Assembly: GCF_900103715.1 (NCBI RefSeq)
Contig: NZ_FNHL01000001.1
Location: forward strand, 973,295-1,037,294
Source: Halogranum gelatinilyticum
GTDB taxonomy: Archaea > Halobacteriota > Halobacteria > Halobacteriales > Haloferacaceae
DNA length: 64,000 nucleotides
Reading direction: 5' to 3'
Made by a program: the position numbers and the translations under genes. Positions 8,228 through 16,590 of this stretch are shown piece by piece. The notes below the pieces were generated by a model. That model was not told where the DNA came from and did no database searches. It saw only the letters and a program-made list of their open reading frames with translations. Position 1 is the first letter of the stretch, and each line of letters begins with the position of its first letter.

Positions 8228-8308
8228 AATGCGGTGGGTCGGCCACGACCACGAAATGCGGTGGGCCGACCACGACCACGAAATGCAGTGAGTCGACCAC
8301 GGCCGCGA
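8228..8308 (+). repeat. Three tandem 27-bp repeats downstream of dapE
   Basis: Copies run 8228-8254, 8255-8281 and 8282-8308. Each begins AATGCRGTGRG and continues with a YCGRCCACGRCC-type half. The first two differ at only two positions; the third is more degenerate. They lie 24 nt after the lysine operon and 74 nt before the convergent halocyanin gene, with no ORF. Confidence 0.8.
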
Positions 8309-8382
8309 GAACTTGTTCGTCGTCCATCCTAACACAGAGCGAGGGCAGCGCGTCGCACGCGCACGCACCAGACCGGCCGTGA

Positions 8383-9438
8383 CTACTCGGCCGGCGTGTC
8401 GGGCGTGGCACCGTCCGGGCGGTACACCCGGCCACCGCCCGCGGCTGGCGACTCCTCGCCCGTGCCGTGGAGTGCGAGGAACGCCCAGAGCGCGAGCGGC
8501 GAGACCGCCGCCGCGAGGAGACCGCCGCCGACGACGTGGAGACCGGTCACCTGCGGCAATGCCAGTCCGGCGGCTGCGTCGTCGCCGACGAGCAACGCCC
8601 CCTTCATCCCCATCGCAACGTGGGGTTCGCAGGCGTACTTGACGACACCCCGGTCGGTAGCGACGTACTCGTAGACGTGACCGGCGTCACCGGTCAGCTC
8701 GCTGGCGAAGGAGCCGTCGGCCGCGGCGACGTTGTGGACGCCGCCCGCACCGGTCCAGACGAAGCGGACGGTGGTTCCGGGGTCGACCTGCACGGCTGCG
8801 GGTTCGAAGCCGAACGCACCGCCGTTGCCCGACGCACCGACTTCGACGGTGACGGTCGACTCGCCGCGGCGGTCGACGGTGCCTGCGAAGTTGTCGACGG
8901 TGTCGAACCAGTCGCCGTAGACGGCGGCCGGGTCGGCCGCGCCGTCGCCCGCGCTGGCACTCACCTCGACGCCGGGCACGTCGCCGACGACGACGACACC
9001 TTTCATCCCCATCGGCGCGTGCGGTTCACAGGCGTACTTCACGACGCCCTCGGTCTCGGCGACGTACTCGAACGTCTCGCCAGCCTCGCTCAGCAGGTCG
9101 CTGGCGAAGCTGCCGTCGTCGGCGACGACGTTGTGCATCCCGCCCTGGCCGGTCCAGACGAAGCGGACGGTCGTCCCGGGGTCGACCTGCACCGCCGCCG
9201 GACCGAAACCGAACGCCCCACCGTTGGCGTTCGTGCCGACTTCGACCAGCGCGACCGCTTTCCCGCGGGCGTCGACGACGCCGTCGTAGTTGTCGACGTT
9301 GTCCAGCCAGCCGTCGAAGGTCTGGGTTGGGGACTCTTGGGCCGCGACCGATCCGACAGCGGGTGTCAGCGAGGTCGCTCCGAGCGCGAGCCCGGCGGCC
9401 GCGCCCGTCCGGAGGAAGTGTCTGCGGCTGACACTCAT
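8383..9438 (-). CDS. Halocyanin-type protein with two blue-copper domains and a C-terminal membrane anchor
   Basis: A 351-aa exported electron-transfer protein. The N-terminus has a twin-arginine signal (SRRHFLRT, then a hydrophobic stretch ending near AVGSVAAQ). Two homologous halocyanin domains follow, at about residues 38-155 and 170-288. Each has a complete type 1 copper set: His102, Cys137, His140, Met145 and His235, Cys270, His273, Met278 (CEPHxxMGMKG). A transmembrane helix at about 298-323 anchors it with a short cytoplasmic tail. It starts inside the stop codon of the multicopper oxidase gene (4-nt overlap), so the two are probably redox partners outside the membrane. Confidence 0.92.
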   Translation of the reverse strand: MSVSRRHFLRTGAAAGLALGATSLTPAVGSVAAQESPTQTFDGWLDNVDNYDGVVDARGKAVALVEVGTNANGGAFGFGPAAVQVDPGTTVRFVWTGQGGMHNVVADDGSFASDLLSEAGETFEYVAETEGVVKYACEPHAPMGMKGVVVVGDVPGVEVSASAGDGAADPAAVYGDWFDTVDNFAGTVDRRGESTVTVEVGASGNGGAFGFEPAAVQVDPGTTVRFVWTGAGGVHNVAAADGSFASELTGDAGHVYEYVATDRGVVKYACEPHVAMGMKGALLVGDDAAAGLALPQVTGLHVVGGGLLAAAVSPLALWAFLALHGTGEESPAAGGGRVYRPDGATPDTPAE

Positions 9439-10586
9439 AGCTCGTACCCCGCGTAGTCCATGACCTTCCGGAAGACGTCGGAGTCCATCGCCTCGGTGTA
9501 GACCGTCGCGGTCAGCATCCCGCCGGGGTAGGAGTTGCCGTTGCGGACGTGGTCGACCTTGTGGCAGTGGATTGGGTAGATACCCGGGTCGGCGTCGGCG
9601 ACGAACTCGATGGTGTAGCGCTCGGCCGGGGCGACGTTGACGACGTCCTGCAGATACTGGAGCGGCTCCGGCATCGGCGAGCCGTCCTTCTCGACCACCT
9701 TGAACCGGTGGTTGTGCGTGTGCATCGGATGGCTCATGAAGCCCGCGTTGACGAGATGGATGCGGACGGTGTCACCCGAGTCGACGATGACCGGCGACCC
9801 CATCTCGGGGTTGAGCGTGTACGGTGCGGACCGGCCGTTGATGGTGAAGACGTCGCCCATGCGGTCGGGCAGCGAGTACTTGACGTTCTCGCCGCCGTAC
9901 TGCCGCGAGAGCCGCGAGTCCCACTCCTTGACCGTCATGAAGTACTCCTTGTCGGCCTCCTCGTAGCCCGCGGGGTCGACCCGGAGGATGCCGTACATCC
10001 CCATGTCCATGTGGAAGGGGGTGTTGAAGTGGCAGTGATAGAGGTGGGTCCCGGCGACGTTCGCGGGGATGGTGTAGGTGTGCGTCTCGCCCGGCATGAC
10101 GGTGATGCCCGTCGTGGTCGGGACGCCGTCGTCCATCCACGACTTGCGCACGCCGTGGAAGTGCAGCGTGTGTGGATGCACGTTGTCGGTGTTGTCGAGG
10201 GTGATCTTCAGCTCCGTCCCCTCGGTACAGCGGAGGACCGGACCGGGGACGGAGGGCGTCCCGTCGTTCGCCTGGAACGCCCAGACGACGGGGAGGGTGA
10301 CAGGCCCGTTCATCGCCTGTCCGGGGTGGGCCTCGTGGCGCGCCGTGACGGTCCGGAGCGTCACCTCGCCGCCGAGTTCGTCGAGGTCGACGACCTCGGG
10401 CTGGCCGGTCAGCGGGAGGTCGGCCGTCGACGCCGACAGCGAGTCGGCACCACCGGCGGCGGGGACCTGCGCAGTGGGAGCATCCATACAGCCAGCGACC
10501 GCGACGGCACCGGTCGCGCCGGTGGCCTTGAGGAAGTCGCGTCGTGAGATTCCGGTTCCGGGGGCACCGATTCTGTCACTGTTCAT
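9435..10586 (-). CDS. Two-domain multicopper oxidase (laccase/NirK-like), Tat-exported lipoprotein
   Basis: A 383-aa two-cupredoxin-domain oxidase. A Tat motif (SRRDFLKA, residues 14-21) precedes a lipobox-like VAGC with Cys33. All four multicopper-oxidase signatures are present: HFHG at 142-145, YHCH at 183-186 (with His192 and Met197 downstream), HPMHTHNH at 286-293, and IHCHKVDH at 339-346 (with Met357). Type 1 copper ligand sets therefore appear in both domains, plus trinuclear or type 2 ligands between subunits. Classical haloarchaeal NirK lacks the HCH pattern in domain 1, so I prefer a two-domain MCO, but nitrite reductase activity is not excluded. Probable electron partner: the coupled halocyanin. 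Confidence 0.85.
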   Translation of the reverse strand: MNSDRIGAPGTGISRRDFLKATGATGAVAVAGCMDAPTAQVPAAGGADSLSASTADLPLTGQPEVVDLDELGGEVTLRTVTARHEAHPGQAMNGPVTLPVVWAFQANDGTPSVPGPVLRCTEGTELKITLDNTDNVHPHTLHFHGVRKSWMDDGVPTTTGITVMPGETHTYTIPANVAGTHLYHCHFNTPFHMDMGMYGILRVDPAGYEEADKEYFMTVKEWDSRLSRQYGGENVKYSLPDRMGDVFTINGRSAPYTLNPEMGSPVIVDSGDTVRIHLVNAGFMSHPMHTHNHRFKVVEKDGSPMPEPLQYLQDVVNVAPAERYTIEFVADADPGIYPIHCHKVDHVRNGNSYPGGMLTATVYTEAMDSDVFRKVMDYAGYEL

Positions 10587-10603
10587 GACTCTACCGAGGA
10601 GTG

Positions 10604-10617
10604 GGATATCGATATAG
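10604..10617 (-). promoter_or_regulatory. TATA-like box of the multicopper oxidase/halocyanin operon
   Basis: On the minus strand the sequence reads CTATATCGATATCC, containing the palindrome ATATCGATAT. It lies 20-30 nt upstream of the ATG at 10586, which implies a leaderless or nearly leaderless mRNA, as is common in haloarchaea. Confidence 0.45.
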
Positions 10618-10721
10618 CCGAAAGCTGGTTCTCGGCCGCTGAGAAACGCCGTGAAAAGTGGGCCTTCGAGGTCGTCGGTGTGTGGGGTCGGAGTAGTCGA
10701 GGCTGTCAGCGCGGGGCCGAA

Positions 10722-12110
10722 TTAGTCGAGGTCGTCGACGAGGTCACTCGCAACGCCGGTGTAGGTCGCTGGTGTCAGCGCGAGCAGTTCCTCGCGGACG
10801 CTCTCGTCGACGTCGAGGTCGGCGAAGAGGTCGTGGAAGTCCTCGATGGTGACGTTGCGGCCGCGGGTGAGTTCCTTGACGCGCTCGTAGGCAGCGGTGT
10901 CACCTTCGCGACGGAGGATGGTCTGGACGGCCTCGCCGATGATTTCGGGCGTGGATTCGAGTTCGTCGCGCATGACCTGTTCGTTGGGGACGACCTTGTC
11001 GAGGCCTTTGGTGGTCTTGCCGTAGCCGATGAGACAGTGCGCGAAGGCCGCGCCGATGTTGCGCTTGACCGTCGAGTCCGAGAGGTCACGCTGGAGCCGG
11101 GAGGTGGTGACGTAGTCCGCGAGGAACGTCAGGTCGGAGTTCGCCTTCGAGAGGTTGCCTTCGCTGTTTTCGAAGTCGATGGGGTTGACCTTGTGCGGCA
11201 TCGTCGAACTGCCGGTCTCGCCCTCGACGGTGCGCTGGCCGAGATAGCGGTCGGAGACGTAGAGCCACATATCGCGGTCGAGGTCGACGAGGACGTTGTT
11301 GACGCCGCGGAGCGCGTCGAAGAGGGTCGCGAGGTCGTCACACGGGTTGACCTGCGTCGTCAGCGCGGTGTGGTCGAGACCGAGCGAGGTGACGAACTCG
11401 CGGGAGAACGCCCGCCAGTCGACGTCGGGGTAGGCGGCGACGTGGGCCGCGTAGGTGCCCGACGCCCCGGCGAGTTTGCCAGATAGCTCTTCGGCGGCCT
11501 CGTTCGTGCGGGCCATCGCCTTCCCAAGGCGGGCGGCGTAGACGGCCATCTCCTTGCCGAACGTCGTCGGCGTCGCGGGCTGACCGTGGGTGCGGGCGAG
11601 CATCGGCAGGTCGCGGTTGTCCTGCGCCAACTGGGTCAGCTCGTCGCGGACCTCGGCGAGCGCGGGGAGCAGGACCTCCTCGACGGCGGGCTTGACGAGC
11701 AGCCGCTGGGCGAGGTTGTTGACGTCCTCGCTCGTCAGCCCGAAGTGAATCCACGGGTAGACCGACTCGTCGACGGCCGTGCGGAGGAAGTATTCGACGG
11801 CCTTCACGTCGTGGTTGGTCGCGGAGAACGCTTCTGTGCCCTCGACTTCGATCTGCTTGACGAGCCGAGCGTCGTCGGCGTCGAACTCCTCGTAGAGCGC
11901 GCGCAGGTCGGCGCGTTCGGCCTCGTCGAGCGTGAGCGGCGTCGCGTCGAGGTCGGCGAGTGCGAGGAGGTAGTCGACTTCCACACGCACGCGAGCACGC
12001 ATGAGCGCGGACTCGCTGGCGTAGGGACTCAACGGTGCGGTTCGGCCTGCGTACCGGCCGTCGAGCGGCGAGACGGCGGCGAGTGGGTCGCTCCGCGGCA
12101 GGTCTGTCAT
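10722..12110 (-). CDS. purB: Adenylosuccinate lyase
   Basis: PurB cleaves SAICAR and adenylosuccinate, releasing fumarate, in two steps of purine synthesis. The fumarase/aspartase superfamily signature GSSTMPHKVNP is intact. The N-terminal AVSPLDGRYAGRT and the central ARTHGQPATPTTFGKE are typical of PurB. I chose the ATG at 12110 (MTDLPRSDPL), giving 462 aa; longer in-frame starts add non-conserved sequence. It stands alone on the minus strand, while other purine genes (purNH, purL) are scattered through the window. Confidence 0.96.
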   Translation of the reverse strand: MTDLPRSDPLAAVSPLDGRYAGRTAPLSPYASESALMRARVRVEVDYLLALADLDATPLTLDEAERADLRALYEEFDADDARLVKQIEVEGTEAFSATNHDVKAVEYFLRTAVDESVYPWIHFGLTSEDVNNLAQRLLVKPAVEEVLLPALAEVRDELTQLAQDNRDLPMLARTHGQPATPTTFGKEMAVYAARLGKAMARTNEAAEELSGKLAGASGTYAAHVAAYPDVDWRAFSREFVTSLGLDHTALTTQVNPCDDLATLFDALRGVNNVLVDLDRDMWLYVSDRYLGQRTVEGETGSSTMPHKVNPIDFENSEGNLSKANSDLTFLADYVTTSRLQRDLSDSTVKRNIGAAFAHCLIGYGKTTKGLDKVVPNEQVMRDELESTPEIIGEAVQTILRREGDTAAYERVKELTRGRNVTIEDFHDLFADLDVDESVREELLALTPATYTGVASDLVDDLD

Positions 12111-12175
12111 GTCTGGAGGTGCCACAGGTGGCCGCAAAAGCGTGTCGATGAAATGTGTGCACGTACGTGGCGTTT

Positions 12176-12454
12176 CTACCCGAACAACACCGAGATAGAA
12201 CCGGCGACGATACACCAACACGTATAGGCCTCGCGTCTCGGTCCGTCTCCGAGTCGGACTGTGACCGGTGTGGTCGCCGAGACCGCGAGGACCGCGGAGA
12301 CGACGTTGATCGCGACGAACAGGAGGAGGAGATAGAGGAGACCGACGATCGCGTTTCGTCGCGGTGCGTGCGGGACTACCCCCGGCAGCACGAAGACGAC
12401 CCGTTCACACCGTCGGACGCTCGCCGTGAGCCACGTCGGAACGGCCCGCATCAT
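12176..12454 (-). CDS. Small two-helix membrane protein of the SipW/TasA-type locus
   Basis: A 92-aa protein that I do not recognise. It has a basic N-terminal half, then two hydrophobic segments: residues about 37-60 (Ile/Leu/Val-rich) and 79-91 at the extreme C-terminus. Its ATG overlaps the stop of the preceding surface-protein gene by 4 nt, the same coupling used elsewhere in this operon, which is the main evidence that it is real. It is the last gene of the cluster. It might help export or assembly, but nothing in the sequence shows this. Confidence 0.55.
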   Translation of the reverse strand: MMRAVPTWLTASVRRCERVVFVLPGVVPHAPRRNAIVGLLYLLLLFVAINVVSAVLAVSATTPVTVRLGDGPRREAYTCWCIVAGSISVLFG

Positions 12455-13011
12455 CGGTCCAGCGGGTCGACACCGACGGCGGTCCCAGCCGTCGGCGCGC
12501 CGAGCAACGTCGTCCGTACGGCCGCTGCGGTGTCGTTCTTCGGTGCGTTTCCTGCGGCTCCGGACGAGTCATCCGAGACAGTCTCCGTCCCGGCCGTGCC
12601 GTCCGCGCCTCCCTCGGGCGTCGACGGCTCACCCTCGCTGTTGCCTGCTGCGGTGAGTCCACTCCCCCGGCTGTGCTCGCCGTCGTCGGACCCCCCGTCG
12701 GTCCCGCCGTCGGAACTCTCTTCACCGTCTTCCGACGGTCCGCCTCCCGATTCTTGGCCTCCGGCACTCGGCAGCCCGGACGCTGTGTCCGTGTTTCCGG
12801 CATTCGGCAATCCCGCGTTCCCAGCATTCGGCGACCCGACGTTCCCGGCACCCGCCGCGTCGAAGTTCGCCGCCGCCTGGAACGTCGCGCTGGCCGTCTC
12901 CTCGTCGGTGTAGCTGGCGTACGTGGTGTAGCCGCCGACCGCACTGGCCGCGAACACGACGACGACGGCGACGAGGACGCCGAGTCGGGGCAACGGGTCG
13001 GGGTCGGTCAT
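12451..13011 (-). CDS. SipW-type exported surface protein, Gly/Asn/Ser-rich
   Basis: A 186-aa protein. A hydrophobic segment at residues 11-28 is followed by YASYTDEETASATFQA, which resembles the cleavage region of SipW-dependent (TasA/camelysin-type) precursors. The mature part is low complexity, with Asn-Ala-Gly/Ser-Pro repeats (around bases 12760-12850) and then Ser/Asp/Glu/Gly-rich sequence. It looks like an extended, disordered surface chain or linker rather than a globular domain. It starts 4 nt inside the stop of the larger signal peptidase, so peptidase and substrate are translationally coupled. Confidence 0.75.
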   Translation of the reverse strand: MTDPDPLPRLGVLVAVVVVFAASAVGGYTTYASYTDEETASATFQAAANFDAAGAGNVGSPNAGNAGLPNAGNTDTASGLPSAGGQESGGGPSEDGEESSDGGTDGGSDDGEHSRGSGLTAAGNSEGEPSTPEGGADGTAGTETVSDDSSGAAGNAPKNDTAAAVRTTLLGAPTAGTAVGVDPLDR

Positions 13012-14132
13012 CCCGCCTCACCCCGGTCGGCCGGCGGCGAGGCGTCGTCCGGGGGCGTGCCGTCCCAGACGAAGACGAGCGCGCCGTCCCGCACGAAGAG
13101 CCGCTCGCCCGCCTCGTCACGGCGTATCGGCCGCCCGCACTCGGCGGCGACGTCGACCAGCGAGACCGCCGAGTCGACGACGACCCGCCGCGGACCGCCG
13201 TCGGGAAGCGACGCGTCCGTGACCGGGACGAGCGACGTGTCGCGTGGTGAGGTCTCGACGTCCCGCGCCATCGGGTCGTCCTCCTCGACCTCTTCGACCT
13301 CCTCTGCCATCCGTGAGAGGCCGCCACCGAGCAGGAGGAACCCACCGGACGCGACGGCGACGGCGACGGACCACGGCGTTCGGGTCGTGTAGGCCATCAC
13401 CGCGCTGTACACCGTGAGCGCGACCAACGGGACGAGCGCGACACGGAGATCGGGCAGTTCGAGTTCGAACTCGTCGCTGTCGTTCGGGTCCTCCGGGTCG
13501 TTCGAGTCGCTTGGGTCGGCCGCCCCAGTGTCGGTCGTCGGCTGGGCTTCGTCAGTCCGACCGTCGGTTGCTTCGGCCGACGACGACGTGACGACTTTCC
13601 AGACCTCGCTCACGACGAGCAGGGCGATGGGCGCGCCGACGAGCGCGGCGAAGCCGAGTCGCGTCCCGGCGAACTGGACGACGTAGCCGACGAGCGGGAT
13701 GACGAGTAGCACCTCGCCGACGACGTTCTCGGGGGCGACTGTCGGGCCGTCGCGGGCCTCGTTGGCGTCACCCTTGGTCACGAACGCCCGGCCGGTCTCC
13801 GTCTCGCGTATCTCGACGATGCGATGCGTGGTCGGTTTCGTCTCGCCGTCTCGACGGAACGTGATGACGTCACCGCGTTCGAGCGTCGAGGCACCGACGT
13901 CGTCGACGACGACGACGTCGCCTGGGCTGATGGATGGCTCCATGCTACCCGAGAGGACGGTGTAGCTCTGGTCGGCACCGACGGTCTGTGGGACCGCCTG
14001 GACGACGAAGGGTGCGAGAACGGCGAGGAGCAAGAGGACGCCGAGTGCGTGGAGTACGGTTCGAGAACTCGCCCACCCACGGCTGGCGTCGCCTTCGGCG
14101 GCCGTCTGTTCGGCTCGTCTGGGTCGTGTCAT
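13008..14132 (-). CDS. Type I signal peptidase (archaeal S26B type) with C-terminal membrane and soluble extension
   Basis: A 374-aa protein. A signal-anchor helix at about residues 27-48 leads into an S26B catalytic domain with the nucleophile Ser63 in SGSMEP, His103 in TTHRIVEI, and Asp122/Asp128 in TKGDANEARD. The Ser-His-Asp arrangement is ER/archaeal, not the bacterial Ser-Lys dyad. After the catalytic core come two or three more hydrophobic segments and an acidic soluble tail of about 100 residues, much longer than the housekeeping enzyme. It lies between two putative substrates, so it probably processes the locus's own precursors. Confidence 0.88.
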   Translation of the reverse strand: MTRPRRAEQTAAEGDASRGWASSRTVLHALGVLLLLAVLAPFVVQAVPQTVGADQSYTVLSGSMEPSISPGDVVVVDDVGASTLERGDVITFRRDGETKPTTHRIVEIRETETGRAFVTKGDANEARDGPTVAPENVVGEVLLVIPLVGYVVQFAGTRLGFAALVGAPIALLVVSEVWKVVTSSSAEATDGRTDEAQPTTDTGAADPSDSNDPEDPNDSDEFELELPDLRVALVPLVALTVYSAVMAYTTRTPWSVAVAVASGGFLLLGGGLSRMAEEVEEVEEDDPMARDVETSPRDTSLVPVTDASLPDGGPRRVVVDSAVSLVDVAAECGRPIRRDEAGERLFVRDGALVFVWDGTPPDDASPPADRGEAG

Positions 14133-14189
14133 GGAAATAGTCGTATCGTAGTCGTGGTCTTCCGTCGGTTCAGGGCCACCGTGGCCGAC

Positions 14190-14687
14190 TTATTCGACTG
14201 CTGAGAGGAGATACTGGCCTCGCTCGAGTGCCAGCGTCGCCGCGGGCACGACGAACAGGAAGACGAGCGCGCTCCCGATGTCGGTAGCCAACACGGGATA
14301 GCCGACCCAGGGGATAGTCGCCGTGACTCGGCCGACGACCCGCGAAGCATCGACCGGTTCGTTGTCCGGCGACCGGTTTGCGTCGCCCTTGACGACGAAG
14401 GCGAACCCAGCGTCGTTTCGCTGGATACCGACGACGCGGTGAGTCGTCGTCGGACCAACGTTGCCCTCGCCACGGAAGGTGATGACGTCACCCACCTCGA
14501 CGGTCCGGGGGGAGACCGCCTCGACGAGGACGAGGCTCCCTCGTTTGATCTCCGGTTCCATACTGCCGGATGCGACCGCGTACCCAGCGTCTGCACCGAC
14601 CAATCCGGGCTGTACGACGACGAGAAACGGACTCGAGAGTAGCCAGAGGGCGAGCACGACACCGTGTAGCTGCCGTCGTGCGCCCAT
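14190..14687 (-). CDS. Type I signal peptidase (archaeal S26B type), compact
   Basis: A 165-aa enzyme. The N-terminal anchor helix is at about residues 9-27. Catalytic Ser42 is in ASGSMEP, His83 in TTTHRVVG, and Asp102/Asp108 in VKGDANRSPD. A second hydrophobic segment follows near the C-terminus (about 132-155). It begins 10 nt after the stop of the SipW-type surface protein gene and precedes a second, larger signal peptidase. Two paralogous peptidases in one small operon suggest different substrates or cleavage sites. Confidence 0.88.
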   Translation of the reverse strand: MGARRQLHGVVLALWLLSSPFLVVVQPGLVGADAGYAVASGSMEPEIKRGSLVLVEAVSPRTVEVGDVITFRGEGNVGPTTTHRVVGIQRNDAGFAFVVKGDANRSPDNEPVDASRVVGRVTATIPWVGYPVLATDIGSALVFLFVVPAATLALERGQYLLSAVE

Positions 14688-14696
14688 CGTGCTCCG

Positions 14697-15716
14697 TCAG
14701 TCGCCGCCGTTGTCAGCGTCTCCCTCGGTCGGCTCACCCTGGGCTCTGTAGCCAGGCGTCGAGATGTACGGCCGCGCGGGGCTCTCGTTGTGGCGGACCT
14801 GCTGGAAGTCGAAGCCGAAGTAGATGTCGATGCTGTCGGTCTGCGCCTCGTTGCCGACGTTGAACGGCAGCGACCAGTCGTAACCGAACCGAATCGTTCC
14901 CTCCGGCTGGAGCGGGCTGAAGCCCTGCTCGTTGTTCGTATCTCCGTTCTGTTCGCCGTTGAGGAGGATACAGCCAGCGTAGCGCCGGTTGACCGGGGCG
15001 GGCGTCGTGTACGTCTCACCGTCGTCGTTGAAGCCGACAGTCCCCTGGTCGAGCTGTGAGAAGACTGCCCCACTGAGGGGTCGAGGGACGAGACTCCCCG
15101 TCGCGTTGTCCCAGTACGCGGGCGAGGTCACGCCCTGACTGGTCGGGTTGAAGCTCCCCTGGAAGCCGCCGTCGAAGAAGCTCGAGTTCTTGTTCGAGTC
15201 GTAGAAAGGAAGCACGTAGAGGTTGTCGGCGAGTTCGCCGTTGCCGTACTGGACCGTGACGGTGTCGTTGTTGTAGGTATTCGCGCTCACCTCGGCTTCC
15301 TTCATCGCTCCGTTGTCCACCTCGTCTTCCGGATCCTCGATGGAGTTGTCGTCGTTGTTGTCGAAGTCGAGACACGAGAACACCCACGCCGGATTGGTCT
15401 CGACCTCGATTTCGAAGACGATGGAGCCGTAGTCGCCAGGCTTGACATCATCCAAACTGTACGCGAGATGCTGAGTGCCGTTGTCCTCGCCGGTTTGAAC
15501 CTCGATCTCGTCTCCCTGGCTGACTTCTTCACCGTTGTACGACGCGTACCAGCCCACGTGACCGTCGAGCTCGCCTGCAGTGAACGTCGTCGTCGCCTCT
15601 TCCGTGTCACTGAAGGCCGCCCACGTTCCGAAGCCCGCGCCTGCCGATGCGATACCGATCGTGCCGAGCCCGGCGAGCATATTGCGCCGGGACAGTTTGA
15701 GTTTCTTCTTGGACAT
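14697..15716 (-). CDS. SipW-dependent TasA/camelysin-like surface or fibre-forming protein
   Basis: A 339-aa exported protein. Residues 1-34 form a signal region with a basic N-terminus (KKKLKLSRRN) and a Gly/Ala-rich hydrophobic core. It is followed by WAAFSDTEEATTTFTAG, the hallmark of SipW-cleaved TasA/CalY-type precursors. The mature protein is Asn/Asp/Gly-rich. It has a KPGDYGSIVFEIEV strand typical of the TasA jelly-roll and two cysteines (in FSCLDF and AGCILL). In Bacillus and in archaeal bundling pili such proteins polymerise into extracellular fibres. It is the first gene of the minus-strand locus, followed at once by two signal peptidases. The fibre role is inferred. Confidence 0.8.
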   Translation of the reverse strand: MSKKKLKLSRRNMLAGLGTIGIASAGAGFGTWAAFSDTEEATTTFTAGELDGHVGWYASYNGEEVSQGDEIEVQTGEDNGTQHLAYSLDDVKPGDYGSIVFEIEVETNPAWVFSCLDFDNNDDNSIEDPEDEVDNGAMKEAEVSANTYNNDTVTVQYGNGELADNLYVLPFYDSNKNSSFFDGGFQGSFNPTSQGVTSPAYWDNATGSLVPRPLSGAVFSQLDQGTVGFNDDGETYTTPAPVNRRYAGCILLNGEQNGDTNNEQGFSPLQPEGTIRFGYDWSLPFNVGNEAQTDSIDIYFGFDFQQVRHNESPARPYISTPGYRAQGEPTEGDADNGGD

Positions 15717-15875
15717 TGGTCTTCACCCATCCGAGTGCCACCCGTCCTGAGTGGGTCGGACGTGGTTTCACCGACGAGCGATGCCGCATTAGTTAACAGC
15801 CGAGAGACATGAAATCGGTCTCGTTCGTCGTCGTTCTCGCCGCCGTTCGGATAGCATGGGAGCCGTTATTTCGGG

Positions 15876-15892
15876 CTAAATCCGCGGTTTAG
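15876..15892. promoter_or_regulatory. Imperfect palindrome in the divergent promoter region of the surface locus
   Basis: CTAAA-(7 nt)-TTTAG has perfect 5-bp arms. It sits between the divergently transcribed surface-protein operon and the membrane-bound winged-helix gene, so it is a plausible site for that regulator. No experimental consensus is known to me. Confidence 0.3.
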
Positions 15893-16032
15893 AAGCCTAG
15901 AGCAGTGATTATTCGGGCGTGTGTCACTCGTTGACGACTGTTATGGCTGGCCGAACGTCGCTAAAGTAGACATTAGCTATGCATCGGTATCGCAGACCTG
16001 TACGTGCCGACAGTCACGGGGGTGACGCGGCG

Positions 16033-16590
16033 GTGAACGATTCGATGAACCAACTGACCACGCGCAAATCGGACATCACGGAGGGGGAGATTCACGAACT
16101 ACTGCGGAACTCGCGGCGGCGACGAGTGCTCAAACAGTTACAGGAGCGCGTCGGCGTCGTGACCGTCCGCGCGCTCGCGGAGACCATCGCCGAGTTGGAG
16201 ACGGGCGAATCGCCGCCGCCGCGGCGTATCCGCGACAGCGTCTACAACTCGCTGCATCAGACGCATCTGCCGAAACTCGACGCGTACGGCGTCGTCGACT
16301 ACGACAAGAACAGAAAGACGGTCGCACTGCGAAGGGAGGTCAGACAGGTCGACCTCTACATGGAGGTGGTGACGAAGTACGGCATCACGTGGGCGGAGTA
16401 CTACCAACGGCTGCTGTTGCTCGCACTGCTCGTCATCTTGGCCGCGCAATTCGACGTGGTCGCGGTCGCCGCGCTTCCGACAGCCGTCTGGGCGAGCGTC
16501 TTCCTCGTCGTCCTGGCCCTGTCGAGCGCGGCACAGCTGTGGTCCCGTCGGTGGTTCTATCTCCAACAGCTCGTCGGCGACCACCGGTAA
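16033..16590 (+). CDS. Membrane-anchored winged-helix regulator (DUF7344-like)
   Basis: A 185-aa protein with an N-terminal winged-helix domain (residues about 15-105: the ITEGEIHELLRNSRRRRVL helix, then LPKLDAYGVVDYDKNRKTV as recognition wing). Two transmembrane helices follow at about 126-142 and 146-168. I prefer the GTG at 16033 because GGGGGTGA (16018-16025) stands 7 nt before it as a strong Shine-Dalgarno sequence. An in-frame ATG at 15979 is the alternative. The gene is divergent from the SipW/TasA-type operon and is the obvious candidate regulator. A membrane tether suggests it senses an envelope signal. Confidence 0.8.
   Translation: MNDSMNQLTTRKSDITEGEIHELLRNSRRRRVLKQLQERVGVVTVRALAETIAELETGESPPPRRIRDSVYNSLHQTHLPKLDAYGVVDYDKNRKTVALRREVRQVDLYMEVVTKYGITWAEYYQRLLLLALLVILAAQFDVVAVAALPTAVWASVFLVVLALSSAAQLWSRRWFYLQQLVGDHR

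Noticed and set aside
8228-8308. CRISPR array
   Set aside because: The repeats are directly adjacent, with no unique spacers, and only three diverging copies exist. No cas gene is present.
9435-10586. Classical copper nitrite reductase NirK
   Set aside because: Domain 1 has HCH at the copper loop and domain 2 has HPMHTH and IHCH. That is the multicopper oxidase set, not the NirK pattern, so I report it as a two-domain oxidase with NirK only as an alternative.
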